From: SHLQ01 sp964445255 | GTDB lineage: Bacteria; Actinomycetota; Acidimicrobiia; Acidimicrobiales; SHLQ01 | DNA length: 22,438 nucleotides | Reading direction: 5' to 3' | Assembly: GCA_964445255.1 (NCBI GenBank) | Contig: CAYUKM010000036.1 | Location: 1 to 22,438, forward strand | Shown here: positions 6,263-13,649 of the stretch, piece by piece | Numbering within the stretch: the stretch's first letter is position 1 | Layout: every line of letters starts with the position of its first letter | Made by a program: the position numbers and the translations under genes | The notes under the pieces: generated by a model | Databases searched by the model: none | Told to the model about the DNA's origin: nothing | Seen by the model: only the letters and a program-made list of their open reading frames with translations

Positions 6263-7206
6263 AGTGTCGCGTCTGTCGTGGGGCGCCGGTGATCGAACTC
6301 CGGCAGCACAATGCGGCGTTTTGCGCTGAGCATTTCATCGCGTTTTGTCGTCGTCAGGTGGAGAAGGCGATCAAGAAGTTCGACATGTTCTCGCCCGATG
6401 CCCGCATCCTCGTCGCGGTGTCTGGCGGCAAGGACTCGCTCGCGTTGTGGGACATCTTGCACGACCTTGGCTACGAGACGCACGGACTGTCGATCGGTCT
6501 GGGCATTGGTGACTACTCCGAGACCAGCTCGAGCTTCAGCCGAAAGTTCGCAGAAGAGCGAGGTTTGGATCTGACCGAGGTGGACCTCGCCTCTGGATAC
6601 GGCTTTACCGTCCCGGAAGCAGCCGAGCGAACCAAGCGCGTCCCCTGCTCGTCGTGTGGGCTGTCGAAGCGCCACATTTTCGATGCCGTCGCTACCGAAG
6701 GCGGATACGACGTTGTGGTGACCGGCCACAATCTCGATGACGAAGCTGCGGTGCTCTTTGGCAACGTTGCCCGTTGGCAGACCGACTATCTCGGACGCCA
6801 GTATCCAGTCCTGCCCGAAGGCAACGGATTCCCGCGCAAGGCCAAGCCGTTGGTTCGACTTGGTGAGCGTGAGATGGCGGCCTACTGCGTGGTTCGTGGG
6901 ATCGACTACATCGTCGATGAGTGCCCGATGGCGGCTGGGAACAAGCATCTCGCGTACAAGGACCTGCTCAACAACATGGAGGTTGAGTCTCCGGGCTCCA
7001 AGCACGCGTTCTACTTCGGGTTCCTGGAACGGGCTGCCGAGTGGTTCACCGGCGACGGAGAAGAGATCAACCTGGTCGGCTGCGAGCGTTGCGGTAGCCC
7101 GACCAGCGGCGAGGTATGCGCCTTTTGCCGTTTGGTCGAGCGTGCAGCCGTCGTTGACTCTCAAGCGGTCCAGTTGAGCCCGCGCCCTGTGAAGGAACGG
7201 ACATGA
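6259..7206 (+). CDS. ttuA: tRNA-5-methyluridine54 2-sulfurtransferase, TtuA family
   Basis: The 315-residue protein has the full TtuA layout. There is an N-terminal zinc finger (C3, C6, C22, H25), a PP-loop SGGKDS (55-60) that binds ATP, and three cysteines (C130 and C133 in PCSSCG, C222 in DECPM) at the places where family members hold an Fe-S cluster. A C-terminal zinc finger uses C275, C278, C287 and C290. Family members adenylate U54 in the T-loop and replace O2 with sulfur supplied by the ubiquitin-like carrier TtuB. The length matches the roughly 320 residues of Thermus TtuA. It overlaps the carrier gene upstream and trmI downstream by ATGA each time. TtcA, which acts on C32, lacks the paired zinc fingers, so TtuA is preferred. 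Confidence 0.9.
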   Translation: MKCRVCRGAPVIELRQHNAAFCAEHFIAFCRRQVEKAIKKFDMFSPDARILVAVSGGKDSLALWDILHDLGYETHGLSIGLGIGDYSETSSSFSRKFAEERGLDLTEVDLASGYGFTVPEAAERTKRVPCSSCGLSKRHIFDAVATEGGYDVVVTGHNLDDEAAVLFGNVARWQTDYLGRQYPVLPEGNGFPRKAKPLVRLGEREMAAYCVVRGIDYIVDECPMAAGNKHLAYKDLLNNMEVESPGSKHAFYFGFLERAAEWFTGDGEEINLVGCERCGSPTSGEVCAFCRLVERAAVVDSQAVQLSPRPVKERT

Positions 7207-7973
7207 GCGAACGGCCGCTCGCCGAAGGCGAGATCGTGCACTTCGTCGACTCGAAGGATCGCCGCTACATGGTGACCCTCAAGTCCGGCAAGGAGTTCCA
7301 CTCGCACAAAGGTGCTGTCGCTCACGACTCGGTGATCGGCCAACCCGAAGGCAAGGTCACCCAGGACAACTCCAAAGCCAGCTACTTGGTCATTCGTCCA
7401 ACGTTGGCCGAACTGATACTCAAGATGCCGCGCGGCGCACAGGTCATCTATCCGAAGGACCTCGGCCCCATCTTGATGATCGCCGACATCTTCCCCGGTG
7501 CTCGTGTCTTCGAAACCGGTGTTGGTTCGGGTGCACTATCGATGAGCATGCTCCGTGCAGGCGCACACATCACCGGATACGAGTTGCGTGAGGACTTTGC
7601 TAACCGTGCGAAGGAGAACGTCACCACGATCCTCGGTGCGGAAGCCCTCGAGCGCTACGACGTCCAGTTACGCAGCTCCTATGACGGTATCGATGAGACT
7701 GGCTTCGACCGAGCGGTGCTCGACCTCCCCGAGCCGTGGGAAGTAGTCCCGCACCTCGCAACAGCGCTACGCAAAGGCGGCATCGTGGTCGCGTACACCC
7801 CGAGCGTCATGCAGGTGAGCAGGTTCACCGAGGCCCTCAAAGAACGCGGCTTCGTCATGGCCGACACAACCGAGATCATGCAACGAGGCTGGCACGTCAA
7901 AGACCAGGCGGTACGCCCAGACCACAGAATGGTCGGCCACACCGGCTTCCTCACCTCGGCCCGTTTGTTGTAG
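7203..7973 (+). CDS. trmI: tRNA (adenine-58-N1)-methyltransferase TrmI
   Basis: The 256-residue product has the small N-terminal beta domain of TrmI, then a Rossmann-type methyltransferase domain. The AdoMet-binding motif is VFETGVGSGALS (103-113) and the catalytic-region motif is DLPEPW (174-179). A preceding YPKDLGPI segment (83-90) is also typical of this family. TrmI methylates N1 of A58 in the tRNA T-loop and works as a tetramer. The start overlaps the ttuA stop by ATGA. In Thermus, m1A58 favours 2-thiolation of position 54, so being coupled to ttuA makes functional sense. In mycobacteria a trmI homologue is found near the proteasome ATPase gene. The stop is at 7971-7973 and no further plus-strand gene follows until 10354. 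Confidence 0.95.
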   Translation: MSERPLAEGEIVHFVDSKDRRYMVTLKSGKEFHSHKGAVAHDSVIGQPEGKVTQDNSKASYLVIRPTLAELILKMPRGAQVIYPKDLGPILMIADIFPGARVFETGVGSGALSMSMLRAGAHITGYELREDFANRAKENVTTILGAEALERYDVQLRSSYDGIDETGFDRAVLDLPEPWEVVPHLATALRKGGIVVAYTPSVMQVSRFTEALKERGFVMADTTEIMQRGWHVKDQAVRPDHRMVGHTGFLTSARLL

Positions 7974-8060
7974 GCCAAGGCGGAGCGGAAAATCGCGATG
8001 GGTTGAGGACGACTTGAATAACGCCGCCTCGGGCGCCCAGCCTCCGTGGCGCTTGAACGG

Positions 8061-8075
8061 TCCCCCTGAAGGGGA
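8061..8075 (+). terminator. Short GC hairpin downstream of trmI
   Basis: TCCCC (8061-8065) pairs with GGGGA (8071-8075) around a 5-nt loop, 87 bases after the trmI stop in the convergent gap between trmI and the ferredoxin gene. A U-rich stretch is nearly absent after it. It could end the operon that starts at 4475. Confidence 0.35.
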
Positions 8076-8105
8076 GTGGTCTTATCGAATGTGCGGCGAG
8101 AATTA

Positions 8106-8118
8106 GCGGCGGAGCCGC
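8106..8118 (-). terminator. GC hairpin just past the ferredoxin stop
   Basis: GCGGC (8106-8110) pairs with GCCGC (8114-8118) around three bases, 7 bases after the minus-strand ferredoxin stop. On the minus strand it is followed by TAATTCT. Its position suits a terminator for the sulfotransferase-ferredoxin group; the stem is short. Confidence 0.4.
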
Positions 8119-8125
8119 CTCGTCG

Positions 8126-8362
8126 CTAGACCTCGATAAAAATACACTCGCCGGGGCATTCTTCGGCGGATTCGATTACGCCGTCTTCGGTGCCGCTTTT
8201 GACGATGGCGAGGCCTTGGACGCCGCCTGGTTCGCTGAGCACTTTGCCACCGTCGTCCTTTACGTAGGCGAGGCCGTCGTCGAGTAGTGCAAACACGTCG
8301 GGCGCGATCTCTACGCAAATGCCGTCGCCGGTACACAAGTCTTGATCGATCCAAACCTTCAC
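8126..8362 (-). CDS. Single-cluster ferredoxin (3Fe-4S type)
   Basis: The 78-residue product begins MKVWIDQDLCTGDGIC and ends AEECPGECIFIEV. The cluster ligands C10, C16 and C69 fit the pattern of small actinobacterial 3Fe-4S ferredoxins. The usual second cysteine of a 4Fe-4S motif is replaced by Asp13 (CxxDxxC), and an additional C73 is present. Such ferredoxins pass single electrons to cytochromes P450, desaturases and other oxygenases. The GTG start at 8362 follows GGGAG at a 5-nt distance. No P450 or reductase is next to it; its neighbours are sulfotransferases on the same strand. The membrane desaturase at 1578-2336 would be one conceivable partner, but nothing in the sequence links them. 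The physiological partner is unknown. Confidence 0.88.
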   Translation of the reverse strand: MKVWIDQDLCTGDGICVEIAPDVFALLDDGLAYVKDDGGKVLSEPGGVQGLAIVKSGTEDGVIESAEECPGECIFIEV

Positions 8363-8426
8363 GGGTGCTCCCAGTTCGTTGCGGGCTACGTAGAGAGGTT
8401 ATCGGCGGCCGTGGCGAAGTCTTGAT

Positions 8427-9287
8427 TCAGGCGAAGGGAATGTCGTAGCCGTAAACGTCCATCGCTCGACTGCAAACGTCGAGGAACGTTTGCTTCTCGT
8501 CGTCGCTCCAGCCGGTGTGTGCCAGTGGTCGGTTGGCGAAATTATCGGCCACCGACAGGTCGCCATCGCCATCTTGAGTGGAGTTCGGAGAGCGTTGTCG
8601 GAGGTGGTCTGCTGGACCTGGATCTGGGCGAAGGCCGAGTCGGTCGGTGACCGTAGCAATCGTCGGTTCCGGTTCCGTCACAAGGTCCTCGTGGCGAACG
8701 ACCTGCACATCGGCGTGGCGCTCCAATTGGCGCATCACCTTTAGTCCCGACGCCCACTTTCGACAGCTCTTCTCGAAGGCTTGGTCGGCAAAGGTCCCGA
8801 AGTGGCGGCGAGACTCGACGACATCCATACCGTTGCGGTGGACGTAGATGGCCTTGAAGCTAGGGAAGAGGTCGACAAATCCCGCGATCGATGGGCGCCA
8901 GATTCCACCGACCTTGATGACCCAGCCAGCGAGGTTGTCGACATCGCGCCCGGACGCCTGCTCCACCTTGAGTCGTTCGCGACCGGCGTCGTTACCGAGC
9001 GCCGCGTCGACGATGAGCCGACGAAACGACGTCCGGACGTTCGACCAAGACGCCACGGTCGTCGACCGTACGTATTCGCTGAACTCGGGGGATTCGGTGA
9101 GGTGGCGCCCATACGAGCTGGCCAACGCTCGTTCGAGCGGGGCTTCGAAACGTGCTGCGATGAGCTGCGGGTGCGCTCCGAGGGCGTTCTTCAGCACCGT
9201 GGTTCCGGAGCGACCGACTCCGACGACACACACGAGGTTGTCGGTGAAGTGGGGAAGCGCTGCCGGATCAGGCGAAGGGGATGTCAT
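8427..9287 (-). CDS. Sulfotransferase family protein (downstream copy)
   Basis: The 286-residue product has the PAPS-binding P-loop-like motif VVGVGRSGTTVLK near its N-terminus (5'-phosphosulfate site) and the 3'-phosphate motif VHRNGMDVVESR mid-protein. A later segment, VVRHEDLVTEPE, is also typical of the Sulfotransfer_3 group. Family members move sulfate from PAPS to hydroxyl or amine acceptors; the acceptor cannot be told from sequence. I start at ATG 9287 because the family similarity begins there and the codons lie inside the end of the upstream paralogue, a 20-nt overlap that suggests coupling. A longer open frame to 9401 is only antisense-of-frame extension within that paralogue. Like its neighbour, it ends in GYDIPFA, which supports tandem duplication. 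Confidence 0.85.
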   Translation of the reverse strand: MTSPSPDPAALPHFTDNLVCVVGVGRSGTTVLKNALGAHPQLIAARFEAPLERALASSYGRHLTESPEFSEYVRSTTVASWSNVRTSFRRLIVDAALGNDAGRERLKVEQASGRDVDNLAGWVIKVGGIWRPSIAGFVDLFPSFKAIYVHRNGMDVVESRRHFGTFADQAFEKSCRKWASGLKVMRQLERHADVQVVRHEDLVTEPEPTIATVTDRLGLRPDPGPADHLRQRSPNSTQDGDGDLSVADNFANRPLAHTGWSDDEKQTFLDVCSRAMDVYGYDIPFA

Positions 9288-10164
9288 AGCCCAACTCCCG
9301 CATGGCTTTGCCGCAGGTATTGGTGAAGATGCGCTTCTGCTCGTCAGTCCACGACTCATGCGCTGCGTCTCGGCCTTCGAAGTGCTTGGCGATCGACTCA
9401 CCCTCGGCTACTTCATGGGTCGGGTGCGAAGCCGTATTGGTCGCGTGCTCAGCGGGTGCGGAGGAGTGATCGAGACCAAGCTCGGTGAATACCCGTGTGA
9501 AGAGTTCCGCAGGCTGGGTCAACAAGTCTTCGTGGCGAACCGTCACGACAGCCTCGCTGTTCTCTTCAAGTGCACGCTTGAACCGAACGTTGAGCGCCCA
9601 CTTTGCGCAGTGAGCCTCGAACGTGTCAGCGGCGAAGTTCCCAAATCGGGTGCGGGACTGAACGGTGTCAATCCCATTTCGATGGATGAACACTGGCTTG
9701 AGGCCAGAGAACAAGGCCCCGAACCCGGCGGCCGCGGGTCGTTGCAAGCCACCGATCTTCGCCAGCCACCCACGAATGTTGCGAAGGTCGGTGCCGGCGG
9801 TGTGCTCGTCTCGGAGTCGCTCTAGGCCTGCGTCGTCTCCGATGGATGCTTCGAGGATCAGTCGGCGGAACGAGGTTTCGACATTCTCCCAGTCAGCCAC
9901 CGTGGCCCGACGAACGAAGCGCTGGAAGTCTTCGGTGCCGGTGAGGTGCTTTCCGAACGCCGAAGCGATCGCGCGCTGGAGCGGGGCTTCATGGTCGGTT
10001 CCCAACAACTGCGGGTGGGTTCCGAGGGCAAGTTTTAGCGCGGTGGTCCCGGAACGGCCGACGCCGACGACCAAAACGAGGTCGTTGGTGAACACAGGAA
10101 GCCCATCAGGCCCGCTCAGCGAGGCGAGGGTGGTCTCGAAGTCAGCTTGGCTAGTCGTCGTCAC
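9268..10164 (-). CDS. Sulfotransferase family protein (upstream copy)
   Basis: The 298-residue product is a clear paralogue of the gene after it. It shares VVGVGRSGTTALK, SFRRLI, IHRNGIDTVQSR, VRHEDLL and the GYDIPFA end. The two motifs bind the 5'-phosphosulfate and 3'-phosphate of PAPS. The frame is open to a TTG at 10203, but I prefer the GTG at 10164: a TAGGGT box lies 7 nt before it, and the first residues (TTTSQADFE) form a normal hydrophilic N-terminus. No signal peptide is present, so it should act in the cytoplasm. It is divergent to the proteasome ATPase gene with 189 bases between them. The acceptor substrate is unknown; glycolipid, polysaccharide or small-molecule acceptors are all possible. 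Confidence 0.85.
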   Translation of the reverse strand: MTTTSQADFETTLASLSGPDGLPVFTNDLVLVVGVGRSGTTALKLALGTHPQLLGTDHEAPLQRAIASAFGKHLTGTEDFQRFVRRATVADWENVETSFRRLILEASIGDDAGLERLRDEHTAGTDLRNIRGWLAKIGGLQRPAAAGFGALFSGLKPVFIHRNGIDTVQSRTRFGNFAADTFEAHCAKWALNVRFKRALEENSEAVVTVRHEDLLTQPAELFTRVFTELGLDHSSAPAEHATNTASHPTHEVAEGESIAKHFEGRDAAHESWTDEQKRIFTNTCGKAMRELGYDIPFA

Positions 10165-10171
10165 CGTCGTA

Positions 10172-10177
10172 ACCCTA
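10172..10177 (-). promoter_or_regulatory. Putative -10 box of the sulfotransferase pair (leaderless)
   Basis: The minus strand reads TAGGGT (TANNNT pattern) 7 nt before the GTG at 10164. This spacing puts the transcription start at the start codon. The box also decides the choice of this GTG over the TTG further upstream. Confidence 0.45.
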
Positions 10178-10234
10178 GCCAGGTGCTTGGGGCACCACAG
10201 CAACCGCTGCAGAAGGTCGTCTCTACTCCTTTTC

Positions 10235-10250
10235 TAGGTCGGTCGACCTA
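10235..10250. promoter_or_regulatory. Palindrome in the arc/sulfotransferase divergent region
   Basis: TAGGTC (10235-10240) and GACCTA (10245-10250) are perfect inverted half-sites with a GGTC spacer. The site lies between two divergent operons, 104 bases before the arc start. It may be a dimeric regulator site; the binding factor is unknown. Confidence 0.4.
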
Positions 10251-10280
10251 CCGATGGAGGTGTAGAGGTTATGGTTTGGC

Positions 10281-10328
10281 CAATACTGCTGCCCGGCCAT
10301 TAACTCATTGGTTCGTGTAGCAGTATTG
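10281..10328 (+). promoter_or_regulatory. 10-bp inverted repeat upstream of arc
   Basis: CAATACTGCT (10281-10290) is the exact reverse complement of AGCAGTATTG (10319-10328), with 28 bases between the arms. A possible -10 box, TATGGT, is at 10270-10275, so the repeat would sit at the very 5' end of the arc transcript or just after the start site. It could be an operator with two half-sites or a leader hairpin enclosing a large loop. The right arm ends 25 nt before the GTG start codon. Confidence 0.45.
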
Positions 10329-10353
10329 TTGAAGAAGGACGAAAGGTGAACCG

Positions 10354-12108
10354 GTGAGCAAACACGATGATTTTGGCCGCAAGGGTGACGACGTGGTACG
10401 TCTGCGCGCCGAGCTGTCGTCGTGTCGGAGTGGCTCGGAGGTTCTGCAACGACAGATCGACGAGACCCGGACCCGAATCCGCGTTCTTGAAGAGCGCATC
10501 CTCGACACCAAGGGCCAGCTCGCCCAGTCGGTCGCTCGGAACGAAAAGCTCACCTACACCCTCCGTGAGGCCAGAGACTCGATCTCGACCCTCCGTGAAG
10601 AAGTCGACAAGTTGACCCAGGCGCCAGCTAGCTATGGAACCTTCATCGGCATGAACGATGACGATGGCTCCGCCGACGTCTACGCCGGCGGTCGCAAGGT
10701 CCGCGTCGCGATCAGCCCGGAGATCGACGAGCCACCAGCCCCAGGCCAAGAGGTCGTGCTGAACGACAGCCTCAACATCGTGCTCGTCCGAGGCAGTGAA
10801 CCCACCGGTGAAACCGCAAGCGTGCGCGACCTTCTCGGATTCGATCGGGCGATGGTTACTGGCCGCGCCGACGAAGAAAAGGTCGTCGAAATATCCGAAG
10901 CCCTCCAAGGCGACCTGCTCAAGCCCGGCGATCTCGTACGCCTCGACCCTCGCGCGGCGATGATCGTCGAGAAGTTGCCCCGCCCAGGGGTCGAAGAGCT
11001 CGTCCTCGAAGAGGTACCCGATGTCTCCTACGACGACATCGGCGGTCTCGATGAACAGATCGAGCAGATCACCGATGCGATCGAATTGCCTTTCGTTCAT
11101 GCGGAGCTGTTCACCGAGTACCAGCTGCCGTCGCCCAAGGGCATCTTGTTGTATGGCCCTCCCGGCTGCGGTAAGACGCTGATCGCCAAGGCGGTTGCGA
11201 ACTCGCTCGCCAATCGGGTTGCCGAAGTGTCCGAAGACGACACGGCGAAGTCGTTCTTCATCAACATCAAAGGCCCCGAACTGCTCAACAAGTACGTGGG
11301 TGAGACCGAGCGCCAGATTCGTTTGGTCTTCCAGCGGGCCCGCGAGAAGGCCCAGGAGGGCTGGCCGGTCATCGTCTTCTTCGATGAGATGGAGTCGCTG
11401 TTCCGCACCCGTGGATCCGGTATCAGCTCCGACATCGAGTCGACGATCGTGCCCCAGCTCCTGGCGGAGATCGACGGTGTCGAGACGCTTCGCAACGTAG
11501 TCGTGATCGGCGCCTCCAACCGCGAGGACCTCATCGACCCAGCAATTCTTCGTCCGGGGCGCCTCGACGTGAAGATTCGCATCGAACGACCAGACGAACT
11601 GTCTGCAGCCGCGATCTTCAGCAGATACCTCACCCCGGACTTGCCGATCGACCAGAACCTGATCGATACCACCGGCGGTGGTGACCGGAATAAGGCCATC
11701 GCGGCCATGGTCGATGCTGCCGTCGGTGAGATGTATCGCACCGACAAAGAGAACGAGTTCCTTGAAGTGACCTACCGCAACGGTGACAAAGAGGTCATGT
11801 ACTTCAAAGACTTCAGCTCGGGCGCCATGATCGAAAACATTGTTCGCCGCGCCAAGCAGATCGCGATCAAGCGGGTCATCAGCGGTGGCACGAGAGGGTT
11901 GCGCTCAGAGGACCTGGTGCGGGCAACCCAACAAGAGTTCCGGGAACACGAGGACCTACCGAACACGACCAATCCTGACGATTGGGCGAAGATCTCCGGC
12001 AAGAAGGGCGAACGGATCACCTACATCCGGACCCTCGTCGGCAACTCCCCAGAGTCGGGGACCGGTGGTCGAGAAGTGCAAGGCGTGGGAACCGGGCAAT
12101 ACCTGTAG
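10354..12108 (+). CDS. arc: Proteasome-associated AAA ATPase ARC/Mpa
   Basis: The 584-residue protein starts with a coiled coil (about 15-90) that docks Pup. Two OB-fold regions follow (about 92-205), and then one AAA domain with Walker A GPPGCGKT (268-275), pore loop KYVGE (313-317) and Walker B VIVFFDE (339-345). It ends in GQYL, the C-terminal Tyr-Leu pair by which Mpa/ARC opens the 20S alpha-ring gate. The hexamer binds pupylated proteins, unfolds them with ATP, and threads them into the PrcAB core. The GTG start at 10354 follows GAAAGG at 10341-10346. It is the first gene of the proteasome operon; dop begins at the base after its stop. Length and domain order match the family (roughly 590-610). 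Confidence 0.97.
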   Translation: MSKHDDFGRKGDDVVRLRAELSSCRSGSEVLQRQIDETRTRIRVLEERILDTKGQLAQSVARNEKLTYTLREARDSISTLREEVDKLTQAPASYGTFIGMNDDDGSADVYAGGRKVRVAISPEIDEPPAPGQEVVLNDSLNIVLVRGSEPTGETASVRDLLGFDRAMVTGRADEEKVVEISEALQGDLLKPGDLVRLDPRAAMIVEKLPRPGVEELVLEEVPDVSYDDIGGLDEQIEQITDAIELPFVHAELFTEYQLPSPKGILLYGPPGCGKTLIAKAVANSLANRVAEVSEDDTAKSFFINIKGPELLNKYVGETERQIRLVFQRAREKAQEGWPVIVFFDEMESLFRTRGSGISSDIESTIVPQLLAEIDGVETLRNVVVIGASNREDLIDPAILRPGRLDVKIRIERPDELSAAAIFSRYLTPDLPIDQNLIDTTGGGDRNKAIAAMVDAAVGEMYRTDKENEFLEVTYRNGDKEVMYFKDFSSGAMIENIVRRAKQIAIKRVISGGTRGLRSEDLVRATQQEFREHEDLPNTTNPDDWAKISGKKGERITYIRTLVGNSPESGTGGREVQGVGTGQYL

Positions 12109-13608
12109 ATGGCTGTCGCAAAGACGCTCGGCATCGAGACCGAGTACGGCATCGTCCTCAAGGGTGTTGACGATCCCAACCCGATTTCGGCGTCCTCGAT
12201 GCTTATCAACGCCTACCTCAGTGCGGCGAGCGACCAAGAGGCGCCTCGGGTCTCGTGGAACTTCGAGGACGAGTCTCCCGACCGTGATGCACGAGGTAGC
12301 GGTGGCCATTTCGGGCTTGCGCCCGAGATCGAAACGCACCTGGTCAACGCGGTCCTAACCAATGGCGCCCGCTACTACGTCGACCATGCCCACCCCGAGT
12401 ACTCGACGCCGGAGTGCGGCAACGCTATGTCGGTGCTTATCCACGACCGGGCGGGCGAAGAGATCCTGATCGACTCGATGCGCGCGGCCGCTTCGTATCT
12501 GCCCGATGGACAAGAGATCGTCGTCTACAAGAACAACAGCGATGGAAAGGGGAACAGCTACGGCTGCCACGAGAACTATCTCATGGACCGCGCCACCCCA
12601 TTCGGCCAGATCGTCAAGTCCGGGATCGCACACTTCATCACCCGCCAGATCTACACCGGCGCTGGCAAGGTCGGGACCGAACTGCCCGGCATGAATCGCG
12701 ACGAGGTCACGTTCCAACTCACCCAACGCGCAGACTTCTTTGAAGAACAGGTCGGGCTCGAGACCACCCTGAAACGCCCGATCATCAACACCCGGGACGA
12801 ACCCCACGCCGATGTCCGCAAGTATCGACGTCTTCACGTGATCGCTGGCGACGCGAACATGAGCGAAGTCGCAACCTTCCTGAAGCTGGGTGTGACCGCA
12901 ATCGTGCTCGGCATGGTCGAGCACGACGCCATTTCGCGGCAGTGGATCTTTGCGGACCCGGTACGCGCGATGCAGGAGATCAGCCTCGACTTGAGTTTGA
13001 AGCAAACCCTCGAGTTGGAGAACGGTGAACGAGTTCGAGCCGTCGACGTGCAAGACGCGTTGTGCGACGACGCGCACCGTTTCGTTGAGACGGAGGGGAC
13101 CGACGCGGTAGGTGGCTCCGTGGCCCTCGACGTCCTTGCTCGTTGGCGTCGGGTGATCGATCAACTCAAAGATGACCCGATGGAACTCGCCACCAGCCTC
13201 GACTGGGTCGCGAAGTATCAACTGCTCGATGCCTATCGATTCCGTCACGACCTGCCTTGGAACCACGCGCGTCTATACGCGATGGACATCCAGTACCACG
13301 ACCTCCGGCCCGCGCGTTCGCTTGCTCGCCGGTTGCCGCTCGAGACGCTCGCAGACCCTGATTTGGTTAAGCGTGCGGTAACGGATCCACCGGTTGAAAC
13401 ACGGGCCTATTTCCGAGGCGAGTGTCTCCGGAAGTGGGGAGATCAGATAGTCGCGGCCAACTGGGACAGCCTCGTTTTTGACGTCGGATCTGACCCATTG
13501 CGACGGATTCCGATGTTGGAGCCGACCCGGGGTACTCGTCAACACGTCGCTACCGTGTTAGAAGAGTGCGAGACCCCGCTCGAACTAATCGAACGAATCG
13601 AGCAGTAG
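12109..13608 (+). CDS. dop: Pup deamidase/depupylase Dop
   Basis: The 499-residue protein belongs to the carboxylate-amine ligase superfamily of Dop and PafA. It starts LGIETEYGI, has YYVDHAHPEYSTPEC with the probable catalytic Asp92, and INTRDEPHADVRKYRRLHVI, a block nearly identical in PafA. I call it Dop because it has an extra segment at about residues 40-66 before the Asp motif, where Dop proteins carry their loop, because it is longer than the second copy, and because it lies between arc and pup. Dop converts the C-terminal Gln of Pup to Glu and also removes Pup from substrates. The ATG directly abuts the arc stop codon. The family length is about 500 residues. Confidence 0.95.
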   Translation: MAVAKTLGIETEYGIVLKGVDDPNPISASSMLINAYLSAASDQEAPRVSWNFEDESPDRDARGSGGHFGLAPEIETHLVNAVLTNGARYYVDHAHPEYSTPECGNAMSVLIHDRAGEEILIDSMRAAASYLPDGQEIVVYKNNSDGKGNSYGCHENYLMDRATPFGQIVKSGIAHFITRQIYTGAGKVGTELPGMNRDEVTFQLTQRADFFEEQVGLETTLKRPIINTRDEPHADVRKYRRLHVIAGDANMSEVATFLKLGVTAIVLGMVEHDAISRQWIFADPVRAMQEISLDLSLKQTLELENGERVRAVDVQDALCDDAHRFVETEGTDAVGGSVALDVLARWRRVIDQLKDDPMELATSLDWVAKYQLLDAYRFRHDLPWNHARLYAMDIQYHDLRPARSLARRLPLETLADPDLVKRAVTDPPVETRAYFRGECLRKWGDQIVAANWDSLVFDVGSDPLRRIPMLEPTRGTRQHVATVLEECETPLELIERIEQ

Positions 13609-13649
13609 TTTTTAGAAACCCCCATCGGCTCCGTTTAAGGGAGGACCAC

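Noticed and set aside
8781..9825. Two plus-strand frames of 181 and 325 codons opposite the sulfotransferases
   Set aside because: They are antisense to clear sulfotransferase genes with PAPS motifs and show no family signature of their own.
12355..13266. 303-codon minus-strand frame, and a similar 324-codon frame at 16405-17379
   Set aside because: They are the antisense of the homologous dop and pafA genes in the same relative frame, which explains why both copies show one.
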